From contig CAVONI010000010.1 in assembly GCA_963697285.1 (NCBI GenBank), positions 1-64,000 on the forward strand: 64,000 nucleotides of DNA, given 5' to 3'. The DNA is from JAEUQQ01 sp963697285 (GTDB lineage: Bacteria; Acidobacteriota; Vicinamibacteria; Vicinamibacterales; JAFNAJ01). Of this stretch, positions 29,601 through 41,400 are shown piece by piece (positions within the stretch are counted from its first letter, which is position 1; every line of letters begins with the position of its first letter). The notes beneath the pieces were generated by a model. The model did no database searches, was not told the DNA's origin, and saw only the letters and a list, made by a program, of their open reading frames with translations. A program made the translations under genes and the position numbers.

Positions 29601-32378
29601 GTGCGGTATGCCAGGGCACTGAATCCGTTCACGGGCGAACCGGCGCTGAACACCAAGGTCAAGCTGTCGGTCACTCCCGCGGTGGCGTCGGCACAGACCT
29701 TCTTTGCGCTACGCCCGCACGGCGGGCTGGGCACGCCCGACCCGACAGGCGACCTCACGAAAGACATCGAGGGCATGGGCTTCAAGGTGCCCGGCAGCAC
29801 GCCATTCGCGCAGTACCAGGTACGGATCGACACCGTGAACGAGCAGCCCCAGAGTTGCGGCGTGCCGATCAACTTCGACTTCAAGGTGCGCGCGTTCGAG
29901 TACACGCAGTCACTCGGTGTGGGCATGGGCGCGAAGTTCGGTCTCAAGGTCGAATTCGGCGCGACGGGCGGCATCGAGGGCGGCCTCAAGTTCACGTTCA
30001 ACGTCAAGCGCGACCACCAGGCGCCCGAAGGCGCCGACCCGATTGCCCAGGCGCAGAACGACCTCGGCAACATCGTCGGCCTCGACTACGAGCCGTCGAG
30101 CAAGGGCACCCTCACGCTCAAGGCTGGCACGTCGCTCTTCGAGGTCGGGGGCGAGGTGTCGGGACTCATCAAGGCCAAGGCCGATGCCAAGGCCGAAGCC
30201 ACCGCGGGCTTCAGCCTGGGCCTCGCCAACCGCTTCCACTTCGGCGGCTACAACACCTTGACCGGGCCGTCGGGCGCCAGCGAACGCGAGGAACTCGGCG
30301 CCCTGATCCTGTTCACGCTGTTCGAGAAGGGTGCCTACCAGATCGACCGCCTGGCGCAGTGGATTCCCGCGCTCCGTCGGCCCTTCGAACGCGTCCTCAA
30401 GCAGGTCGCACGATTCGAGCCGCGGCGGACGCACAGCGTCGGCACGTTCGGCGTCGCACTGCACGGCGAAGCGCACCTGTTCAAGGGGGATTTCGACATC
30501 CTGCCGCCGCCGAAGCCCGCCGAGGGAGCGGAACCGCCAAAGGAGTCGGGCAAGACGTTCCTCAACCTGACGGCGACGTACGGTGGCAACGCAGACATCG
30601 AGACCGTGCTCGAGCAGGTTGAAGGCCTCAAGGTTGGCGAGCGCACGCAATGGGTACACCTCGACTTCAAGTACGAGTGGAAGACGGCGTTCGAGGCGTC
30701 GTTGCCCGCATGGCAGGCTGACCTCGAGAACTCGAAGTTCTCAGAGGACGAGGACGTCGACGCCAAGATCAAGGAACGCGGCAAGGAAGAACTCGGGAAC
30801 CTCGAGAAGCTCATCACGAACGGCCTCGAGAAGGTCTGCGCGCCTGACTGCGGGACCGATCAGGCTGGCGGCGTGAGCTTCGGCGTGTTCTCGAAGCTGG
30901 AGGCGCAGCCGGGCGGACTCGCGCCCCAGTGGGTCTACAAGAAGGTGCTCGTCCGCTTCCGGAGCCCGAAGGAACTGGCAACCGGCACCGAGCAGAAGGA
31001 CGAGAAGGGCGAGTATGCCCTGACCTTCACGGTCGACGCGGATCGGTTCGCGCCTGGCTCAGAGGAGTTCAAGAAGATGCTTGGCCGTCTGCTTGGCAAG
31101 CTCAAGGGTGTCGCGCAGGCACTCACCGACAAGCAGCGCGAACGGGCGAACCTGCTGATCCAGAGCGTGCAGGAGGGCAACCTCCAGCAGATCATCGTCG
31201 ATGCGAACACGCCGGAGCCCTTCGATGGCGAAAAGGTGTTCAAGGACTTCATGGGCGCGTTGCGGGCGATTATCGACACGGGCGATGCCAGCGAAGAGAT
31301 CACCAAGCGAAAGGACCACGAGTTCAAGATCGGCGGCAAGATCTCGGTCTTCGGTGCCGGCGCCGAGATCGAGTTCACGCCGCTGAAGTTCCAGCGCACC
31401 GTCGAGTACACGAAGGCAAAAGGACGGCTCCTGGCCGGCAAGCTCTTCATGCTCGAGGATTACACCGACACGATCCTCAACCCGTTTGACCCGAAGGCGT
31501 ACTTCACCGAGACGGTTGACCCGTACATGAAGCGGGAGATCAACCAGGTTCTCGAACAACTGAGGGCCACGGTCGTGGAGCACCTCGAGGAGGGCAAGAA
31601 GGTCATCGAGGCGCCGTTCGTCAAGCTCAAGCAAGCGGTGTTGGATTCCACGGTCGTGAAGATGATCACCTGGCCGTTCCTGAAGAACCAGTTGCCGCAG
31701 GGTTCACCGGCGCCGTATCGGCCGCTCGACGACCTGACCGTGGCCGGGCGACCGCACTACGGCATCAACGGCTTCCACATGTTCGATTCCGAAACCGGCG
31801 TGCTGTCGGAGCCGGGCACGATCGAGCTCACGTACGTCGACGCAGACATCGAGGGAACGGTTGAGGCGAACCTGCGCGCGTTCAGGTGGAACGCCGAGCG
31901 GCAGGACTGGGACCTCGTCGCGGCCACGCACGACACGACGGCGAACACGTTCACGGTGACGACCCCCCTCCTCGGGCTCTACACCGTCGGCGCGATCATG
32001 CCGCGCGGCGACATCACGTGGACGGTCACCAACGCGACGGTCACGGGATCGGGCGCGTCGGCGACGACGACGGTGACGCTCGAGAGCGACGTCGTGCGGA
32101 ACAATGACGGGTCGATGGTGCTGTCGGGCAGCTTCATTCACATCCGCCCGGTGGCCGATCAGGACCTCGGCGACTTCGGCGCCGACCCCATCGGTGAGGT
32201 CCTCACGCCGGATGCCGCACTGGCCCTCGACGGCGCGCAGGTGGCCGTCAGCCCGGATGGGCGCATCCGCGTGCAGTTCAGGGTGCCCGGCACGCAATCG
32301 GCGGTCTCGCTGCACGCCTACAGTGAGCACGGCACGCTTGACGGATCCGGGGTCGTCGAGCTTCCCCCACTGCCTTGA
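17627..32378 (+). CDS. Giant secreted PKD/Ig-like repeat protein (about 4915 aa), four frame breaks
   Basis: Starts at GTG 17627 with GGAG 9 nt upstream and a signal peptide (VRRGPAVLAMLVALAAGG). Order: two IPT/Ig-like units (about residues 40-220); eight PKD domains (about 225-960); further PKD/Ig-like domains with GNVGEA- and GNAAEA-type strands (to about 1440); a CarboxypepD_reg unit near 1450; Big_5 domains (TPTNDATNVALTDAIVVTFS; FRFSESMDAQSVKDN); then a long C-terminal part with LVIVD-like, CARDB-like and helical sections. The frame changes near 18601, 18882, 23179 and 25337, each explained by one extra base. Removing four bases from 14,752 leaves exactly 4916 codons. It is followed after 54 bp by a second giant gene and is probably co-transcribed with it. 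It is likely a cell-surface or extracellular protein. No cell-wall sorting motif or catalytic site was recognised. Confidence 0.8.
18303..20505 (+). repeat. Eight tandem PKD-domain repeats (about 270-279 bp each)
   Basis: Units begin near 18303, 18582, 18856, 19132, 19411, 19681, 19960 and 20230, each opening with TNQNPTA-type sequence and carrying the PKD core YAWNFGDG or YSWNFGDG and HTFTTANTFTVTLTVTD. Nucleotide conservation is very high. Two of the four frame breaks in this gene fall at unit starts (18601, 18882). Confidence 0.93.
19432..20508 (+). repeat. Recent tandem duplication of a two-PKD block (549-bp offset)
   Basis: Sequence 19432-19959 reappears at 19981-20508 with only scattered base changes. 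For example, the base at 19681 corresponds to 20230. The encoded 183-aa blocks are identical over the stretch I compared. This suggests a duplication younger than the other repeat divergences, or homogenisation between units. Confidence 0.85.
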
Positions 32379-32432
32379 GGCTGACATGGCCCCAATCACG
32401 CCGCGAGTCCGCTTCTAGAGGTGAGGAATCTC

Positions 32433-35400
32433 GTGATCCGTCGCCACCCGTCCCTTCGTGTCGTCTTCGCCCGCGTGATCGCGCTTGTTGCGGTCCTTGC
32501 TGGCTCGGCGCAGGTCTCCGCTCAGCCTGCCCGCTTCCTGGGCCGCGAAGAGATCCTGCTGTACGGCATCGGCCTGCGCGTGGAACCCGCGACGCAGACG
32601 GTGCCAAAGGACTTTGCGACGATTGTCAGCACCTTCCTGCAGGCCCCGATCCTGCCAGGCGACGTGCCGCCCTTCGCACCCGACGCCGAGATGCGGGCGA
32701 CGCTGCGAGGGCCGAGTTTCGCGCAGCCCCTCGAACTCACCGCCAGGCCGAACTCGCCGTTCAACATCCCGCACCTCACGGTGCCCGGCACTCACGTGCT
32801 CGAGAACATCCGCCTGGTCTCGGGCGGCGAGGTCGTGCTCCACGCCACGCCCGAGAGCGCCCGCATCGAGGTCATCGAGCGCCTCCTCGTGACCACGGTC
32901 ACCGCGCGCCCGCTGACGGCCGACGAGATCCGCGAGAAGGGCATCGTCTTCGACAAGGACAACTTCCAGGCCTACAACTTCACGGCAGCCTTCGCGGTCG
33001 ATGACGGCTCGAAGGTCAACGTCACGTTCCCGGTCGTGCTCCCGACGATCGCGACGCCCACGGATGTCGACGTCTCGACGGTTGACCTCCGGGGCGTTGA
33101 CGGCCCGCTGCTGAGGAATCTCAAGACGCTCATCCCCGACACGCTCGCCATCCAGGCGCGCATCCCGAACCTCAGCGTCGTGGGCTTCACGCTGACGCTC
33201 GACGAGGGCGCACCGGCGGGCCAGAGCTTCTACGTCCCGCCCATCCCGGGCGTCGTCGTCATCCCCGGCGACATCGGGTTCCTCAACCAGTTCTTCAGCG
33301 TGATGCTGATGGTCGCCAACGTCGCGCCGACGGGCTCGAACCTCGTGGTGAGCGAATTGACGGCGAGCATCGTGCTGCCGCCCGGCATCGACAACGTGGT
33401 GGGCTCGGCTGACGACCCACTGGCGATGGCGAACCTGGCGACCGGTGCGTCGGCGCGCATCGTCCCGGTCACGCAGGCCGGCGCCGATGGCAAGCTCGGC
33501 ACCGGCGACGACATCACCACCCTCGGACCCAGTCAAACGGGCAACGCGGAGTTCCTCGTCGAGGGCCGCCGCGAGGGTACCCACATCGTCGAGATGGAGC
33601 TGGCGGGGACGCTGAACGGCTTGCCGATCGGCCCGTTGCCCATCCGCGGCCGCGCGGCCGGCGCGGTGCTGGTGCGCAACCCCGTGTTCACGCTGACCTT
33701 CACGCATCCCGACATCGTGAACGCCGGCGAGCCCTACACGCTCGACATCACGGTCACCAACACGTCGGAGTCGCCTGCCAACTTCGTCAGCCTGAACCTG
33801 TTTTCGCAGAACATCAGCGGTGCGCGGCTCGACGATGACGCGACGAAGGGGATCGACAGCATTCTGCCGAACGACTCGGCGACGGTGTCGTTCCGACTCG
33901 TCTCGAACCTGACGGGCACCGTGACCGCCGCGACACTCGACTCGAACGAGAACGTCGCCGGACGCTTCCAGCTGAAGACTGCCGTAGGCGAGCTTGGCGT
34001 GCCGCTCTCGCCCGACTCGCTGATCCTGCCCAAGGAGGCTTCCGGCCTGCCGAAGGAGTTGCGCGATGCGGCGCTCGGCCTCCTCGGCCGGGCATGGGCC
34101 GTTGCCACGGCTCCAGCGGCGGCGCTGCCCAAGGACCTCTCGCGCTTCTCGCGGCAGCTCGTGATCGATCGCGCGGTCGAGACGGCAGAAGCCGGCTTCC
34201 GCGTGCAGTTGGGTGAACCCCTGCCACGAGCGGTCAGCACGCTGCTGTTCGACTTCCTCGGCAGCGACTACACCGAACTGGCGTCGCGCGTGCCCGCCAA
34301 CGACACGACGGGACTCCTGGGATTACTGCAACGCGACTTCAAGGGGTTCGACCTGCTGCGGCGGCGATCGGTGCGCGGCGACGTGATGGCAGGGGTGATG
34401 GCGAAGATCCTCGCGCCATCGCTGGCCGGCGGCGCCGAGGCGTTCCATCGCGACTTCGCGGAGCAGGCGACGTCGCGTCCGGCACACCTGTCGGTCCTCG
34501 TATCGGGCGCGAGCGGCGGTGCATTGAACTTCGACGCGAGCCTCGTCGATGCCTCCGGGCGACGCCTTGGACCGATGGACGCCGGCAAAGTCGTCAGCGA
34601 GATCCCGTTCGGCGACGTGCTGACGTTCGCGAACGACCAGGGCGCGACCACGGCGCGCCTGTTCGTCATCGCCGTGCCCGAGGCGGGCGCCTACTCGCTG
34701 GTATTGTCACCACTCGCCAACGCCCCGCCAGGGAGCCAGTACGACGTGAGCGTCGTGCTGCCCGGTGCCGACGGGAAGCTGCGCGTGACGTCGCTCTCGG
34801 GCCTCGATGCGACCAGCGGACTCGACGTGACCAACGGCGCGGCTGACCCGGCCGCGTTGTACCGCGTGACGCGTGATCCGCAGGGCGGATCGACGAGCAC
34901 ACCGACGCTGTCGCTCGTGAACGACCCCCTGCCCACGGTGCTCGGGGTCGTCCAGATGGCGTCGGCCGACGTCGTCGGCTGCTCAGAAGAAGAGCTGAAC
35001 CGCGTCTACAGCGTCGGCCGCGTCGTGGCGGTCCTCTTCTCGGAGGAAGTCACCCCCGAGAGCGTGCAGGACAAGCTGGCGGCCGCCCATGTCGTCGCGT
35101 TTCGTCCCGAAGACAACCGCGCCGTCAGCGTCGCACTTCAGCCGGGCCGGCGCATCGCGTTCGTCGCGCTTCGCAAGCCCGTGGGACCGCTGGTCGCGCG
35201 GATGATGACCGTGGAGGGCGCTGTCGATCGAGCCGGCCAGATGATGGACGGTCCCGTGACCCTGCCCATCCAGATGACCGTGGGCTTCGACGCCGCCGTC
35301 GTGTCGGGACGCGTGCTCAACGCCGATGGCACCGCCGCCGAGGGCATGAGCCTCCGGATGTTCTACGAGGTGACGTGCGCTGGTGGGGCGCAGACGTTCG

Positions 35401-38400
35401 GCATCGGGGAACTGACGACGGGCGCCAACGGCAGCTACAGCTTCGACCATGTGGTCTTCGCCTCGCCGGTGACCGTCAAGTTGGTCGCGGTCGACGAAGA
35501 CACCAATGACCTGCGCATCGTGCGGTTCAGGCCCGCGCGCGCCGGTCAGCGGTTGAACGTCGACGTCGTGTTCATCGGGCGCGGAACCGTCACCGGGGTC
35601 ACGTATGCCGAAGACGGCCGAACGACACTGCCAGGCACCGCGATCCGTGTCACGAGCCTCACCGACCGGAGCCAATACGGCACCACCACCGATGCCGCCG
35701 GCGCGTTCACGATCGCCCGAATCCCCGTGGGACCCATCCTGGTTGAAGCGGTAAACGTCGCGCGACCCGCCACGCTGTTCGTCAGCGACGTCATCCCGTT
35801 TGCCGGTGCGGTCGTCACACGCGACATGTCGCTGCTCGACGTCGACACGACCGGGACGTCGATCACGACCGGCGTCATCACGGGACGCGTGTTGCGCGCC
35901 GACGGGATCACGGGGATCGAGGGCGTCCCGGTCATCGCCTACTACCAGGGCCACTCGCAGGCGGGCGTCGGGTGTCCGTCGCCGGGCTACGGCCCTCCCC
36001 CCTCGGAGTGCGCGGTCGCGGTGGTGCAGAGCGGGGCCGACGGGGCGTTCACGTTCCCGAACGTGACGAGCGGCGCCCTGCGCATCTACTCGTTCGACCA
36101 GACGGGCCTCGAAGAGGGTTCGGTGCGCGTCACGCTGCTGCCAGACGCGACCTTCGATCTCAATCTGCTGCTCTCGGGCGGGGTGGGCACCGTGCGCGGC
36201 ACCGTGCTCGACGCGTCGGGGCAACCGGTGAGCGATGCCGTGGTCGGCGGCGGGCTCAGCCTCGTCAACGTGAACCCGGCCGACGGCACGTTCGTGTTGA
36301 CCGACGTGCCCATCGGCAACCGCACGCTGGTGGCGGTGAGCGAATCGCTGCGCGCGCGGGGCGAGACAACGATTGACCTCGTGCAGGCGGGCGAGGAGAT
36401 CAACGCCACGATCGTGCTCGAGCCGTCGGCGTCGATCTCTGGCGTGGTTCGCGACTCGCTGGGCGTTGCGCAGGCCAACATCAAGGTGTGGGTGTTCACC
36501 GACTGCTTCGACAAGTTCGAGCAACCCAGCATCTGCATCCAGGGACAAGCCACGACGAGCGCGACGGGGGGCTATCGTGTCGACGGGCTGAAGCTCGGCA
36601 CGTATCGGGTATCGGCGTTCCGCGCCGATCTCAAGGACGGCAACATCGCGCAGGTCGCGCTCCGGTACAACGAGCAGGTCCTCAAGACCGACATCACCTT
36701 CCGCGGCGCACTCGGCACGGTCACGGGCCGCGTGCTGCGCGCGTGCGGCACGCCGCCGTGCGCTGACACGCCCTTGCCTGCCAGGGTCGCGATCTCGGGT
36801 GAGCGCCTCGTCCTGGCCGGTGGCCAGGTCGCCACCGAGTTCCGCTACGTGCAGAACTTCAAGGTCGTCGACAACGACTTCACGACGGGCGAGTTCGAGT
36901 TCGATGGCATCTGGGCCGGCGACTTCACGGTGAGAGCCGCGGGGCAGTTCAGCCCCGAGCCGGTGTCGGCCGCCGGCACGATGACGCCGGGCCAGACGGT
37001 CAACATCGACCTCCGCTTGCAGCCCACGAGCCGCATCACAGGCATCGTCTACGAACCCGATGGCTTCACGCCGGTGACGAACCGCCAGATCGCGCTCGAG
37101 TTCAAGTCGAACGCCGTGGTCGTGATCTGCACCGAAGACAGTTCCACCGGCGAGACCGACTGCCAGACGATTCCCCAGGGCATCCAGTCGGCCAACGCGG
37201 CGACCGATGCGCAGGGACGCTTCTCGTTCCCCATCGTCAACGCGGGCCCGTTCACGATCACGGCGACCGATGCGACGCAAGGCAAGACCGCCCGCATCGA
37301 GGGCACCGTACGCGCGGGCGAGACGGTCGACGTCTCGACGCGCCTGCTCGGGCGCAGCCGCGTTGTCGTCAACGTCAAGCGCAGCGATGGGCTGACGCTC
37401 ATCCCCAACGCCCGCGTCGACCTCGCGCAGGTCGACTATCCGAAGGCCACCCGCACGGGCGTGACGAATGCCAGCGGGCAGGTGATCCTCGAGGGCGGCG
37501 ACGCGCTCAGCGAGGGCCTCTTCGTGGTCACGGCCACCGACCAGAATGGCTTCGTCGGCCGTGCGTCCGGCAACGTCGTCATCGATGGTGGAACCGTCAC
37601 CACCAACGTGTTCCTGTTCGACGCCACCGGGACCGTCATGGGCCAGGTGTTGCGCGAGGATGCGACCACGGCCTTCGTGCCCGTCCCCAACGCCGAGGTG
37701 CTGATCAGCACGAGCAGTGGCCCGATCGCCTTCACGGTGACCGACGCGCAGGGGCAATTCGAGGTGCCGCTGGTGCCAACCGGATCGCTGACGGCCGAGG
37801 CCTTCGACCCCGTCACGGCGGGCCGAGGGCGCCTGACCGCAGTCGTGATCAACAACCAGCCCACCACCTTCAGCATCCGCCTCGAGGCGCTTGGCGTCAT
37901 CCGCGGCACGTTGCAGCAGTCGGGCACGCTGACGCCGCTGAAGGGGTGGACCGTCAGACTGAACCAGCTGACGCCGTCGGGACGCCACCTGCCGCAGCAG
38001 CTCGCGCAGACCGGCGTCGACGGCACGTTCAGCTTCCCTGGCGCCTCGGTCGGCACCTTCGGCCTGAACGCCACGCAGCGCGATGTCGTGGCCACCGCCA
38101 CCGCCCAGGGGACCTTGACCCGCGGCGGGCAGTTGGTCGAGGTGCCGATGATCGCGAACATCGTGCGTCGCGTGACCGGCACGGTGACCGGCATCGTCGT
38201 GGGCCCCACGGGACTGCCGATCGCGAACGCGCAGGTGGACGTGTGCGGCACGGGTGAGGCCTGCCGACCGACGACGGCTGGCGCCGACGGACGATTCGAG
38301 CAGGCCGACGTCCCGCTCGGGCGATTCACGGTGCGCGCGAGCGCGCAGGTCAGCGGCGCACCGAGCGTCGGCACCACGGGCGGGACGCTGCTGTTCGAGG

Positions 38401-41400
38401 ACGACACGGCCGACGTCACGATCGCGCTGCTTGGGCTCAGCACCATCGAAGGCACCGTCTACGAACTCGTCGGCACGACCCGCGTGCCCGCGGCCAACGC
38501 CACCGTCAGCCTGTCGGGGCAACCCGGGAGCGGCTGCGCAGGGGCCTGCACGCAGGGAACGGGACCCGACGGCACGTTCCGCTTCATCAACGTGCCCGCA
38601 CGCACCTTCACGGTCGCCGCCACCGGCCTCAGCGGCCAGCGCGGGTCGATCGGCGATGCGCTCAACTCGGGTGAGACGAAGACCGGGCTCGAGATCGTGC
38701 TGGCACCCGCGGTGTCGCTCTCTGGTCGCGTGCTCCTCAGCACGGGCGAGCCTGCGCGCGGCATCGTCGCGGAGTTCGCGCGAGGCAACGCCAGGCTCTT
38801 CGCGGAGACAGGCGAAGACGGCCGCTTCATGTTCGACGCCGTCACGGCGGGCGCGTACACGCTGCTGCTGCAAGACCCCGTCGGGATCGGGCTCGCGCGC
38901 CGCGCCGGCACGATCGTGGTCGCGGGTCCCGTCGATGTCGGCGACACGACGCTCGACGACGTCGCCCCGATGGTCATCACGTCGGCACCCGGCGCCGACG
39001 CCGTCGGGGTGAGCATGACGACCGAGGTGCGCGTCACGTTCTCTGAAGCCGTGAGCACGTCCACGGTGAACAGCAACACGGTGCTGCTGCTCGGACCGTC
39101 TGGGCCGATCACCGGGCTCGTCGATCTGATCGACAACGACACCGTCGCGCGGTTCCGGTTGCTGCCAGGGGTGACGCTGGCCGACAAGACGCTCCACAGC
39201 ATCCGCGTCACCGGCGTGAAGGACCTCGTGGGCCGCAGCATGGCGGCCGATTTCACCACGTCGTTCACGACCGTCGACACGACGCCGCCAACGGTCATCG
39301 AGACGACGCCAACGATCGACGCGAGCGGCGCGACGATCTACACGACCATCCGCGCGCGCTACTCCGAGATCGTCGACGTCACCCGCTTCGCGGGCCCTGC
39401 GATCGTCGTGCGCGATCCAGGCGGCGCGGCGCTCGAGGGCCGCATCGACTACCTCTTCGGGAACACGACCGTCGTGTTCACCCCGACCCGGCCGCTGCTC
39501 GAAGACACGCGCTACACCGTGCGCATCGCGCGCGCCACCGACCTCACGGGCCTCGCGCAGGCCAGCGACACCGAGTTCGCCTTCTCGACGACCGATCGCA
39601 CGCCGCCGGTGGTGACGACGCTCGTGCCGGCCGGCAACGGCACGGTCATCGAGAATGCCATCACGAGCGTCGCTGCGACCGTCACGCCCGCCGACGTCGC
39701 GTTCGTCGACTTCTTCATCAACGGCGCCTTCGCCTTCACCGATCGCCTGTCGCCGTTTGCGATGACGCTGCAGGCCAGCCCGGCGTTCGGCGCGCCGGGC
39801 GCACGCATCACGGTCTCGGCCCTCGCCACCGATACCTCGGGGAATCGGTCGACGACCCCCGCCGTCGCATTCGTGGACGTCATCGCCGACCAGGCGCCGA
39901 CAGTCGCCGTCGTCTCGCCCACGGCGTCGATCGACGCGAGCCCCGGCCAGTACATCGAAGTGCGAGTCGACGCCGCCGACGACCTTGGCGTGACACAGGT
40001 GGCCTACTCAGCGCGCGGCATCTCGGTCATCGGCGCCGCGACGCGCCCGGTGACCCCGTCAGCGACGACGCGAACCGAAACGTTCGCGTTCAACGTGCCG
40101 TTGTCGGCCCTGCCCGGATCCACGATCACGATCGACGCCAGCGCCCTCGACACCAAGGGCCAGAGCCGCGCCGCGACACCCGTGATCGTTCACGTGCTCG
40201 ACGGCCTCGGCCCGACCGTCGAGATCACCGGGGTGAGTTCCGGTGAGCGCGTCCAACCCGGACAGACCGTCACCGCCGTCGTGTCAGCCAGCGATCCCGG
40301 CAAGCTCGCGGCGATCGGGTTCTCGACAAGCGGCATCGTCGTCACGAGCACCGAGCGCGCGGTGGCGCCGCCGCAGAACGCGGTGGCGACGTCGTTCACC
40401 TTCACCGTCCCTGCGAACGCCACGTCGACCGACCGCGTGTTCCTCGACGCGTTCGCGCGCGACGTTGCGGGCAACCGGACCGACGCGGCCCGCCTGATCC
40501 TGCCGGTCGCCGACCGCGTGGCACCCACCGCGAGCATCCGCACGCAGAACGGCACGCTCGACATGATTCCTGGCCAGCCGGTCACGGTCATTGTCGATGC
40601 ACGCGACGACATCGGCGTCTCGCGCGTGCTCATCACCGGAACCGGCGCGTTCAGCGTCAGCGACAGCAAGTCGTTCGCGTCGGCGACCGCCGACGCGACG
40701 GCGAACTTTGCCATCAACGTCCCCTCGAACGTGGTCGCGGGTGCCGAGTTGATCGTGTCGGCGCGATCGGTCGACGCGTCGGGGAACATCTCGACACCGG
40801 TCTCGCTGACCCTGACGGCACGTGCGGCGACGGACCTCACGATGCCCGCGTCGCTCACGCTGCTGGCGGGCGAGACCGCCGCGCTTGCCGTCACGCTCGG
40901 CGCGCCCGCTCCTGCCGGTGGACTCCGCGTCGATCTGAGTTCGAACGCGACGGGCATCGCAGGCGTGACACCGACGCTCGTGTTCGCCGCGGGCGACGTG
41001 GCGCGTGACGTCACCGTGACCGCGATCTCGGGCGGCACAGCGCAGATCAGCGCCGCCATCGACGGCGTTGCGCGCGCTGCCACGACCGTCACGGTGCGCG
41101 GCGGCGTCGTGCGCGGCACGGTCGTCACGGCGAGTGCGACACCCGGAGTGTTCGACCCGGTCGCAAACGCACAGGTGACGGTGTTCCACGCCGGGACAGC
41201 GCTCACGACGACGACCGATGCCACGGGCGCGTTCTTCGTCGAAGGGGTGCAGGGAACCGGTTCAGGCAGCCAGGCAACCGGCTTTGCCATCCGGGCCACC
41301 GACGGGACGCTGATCGGTTACAGCGAAGGGTCGCTGTCGGTGCCCAACGGGTCGGCCACGATCACCGTCATCCTGCTGCCAGCCGGGACGCTGCACGGCA

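Noticed and set aside
34983..39197. 1404-aa minus-strand open frame
   Set aside because: Shadow of the CarboxypepD_reg array; no recognisable protein features.
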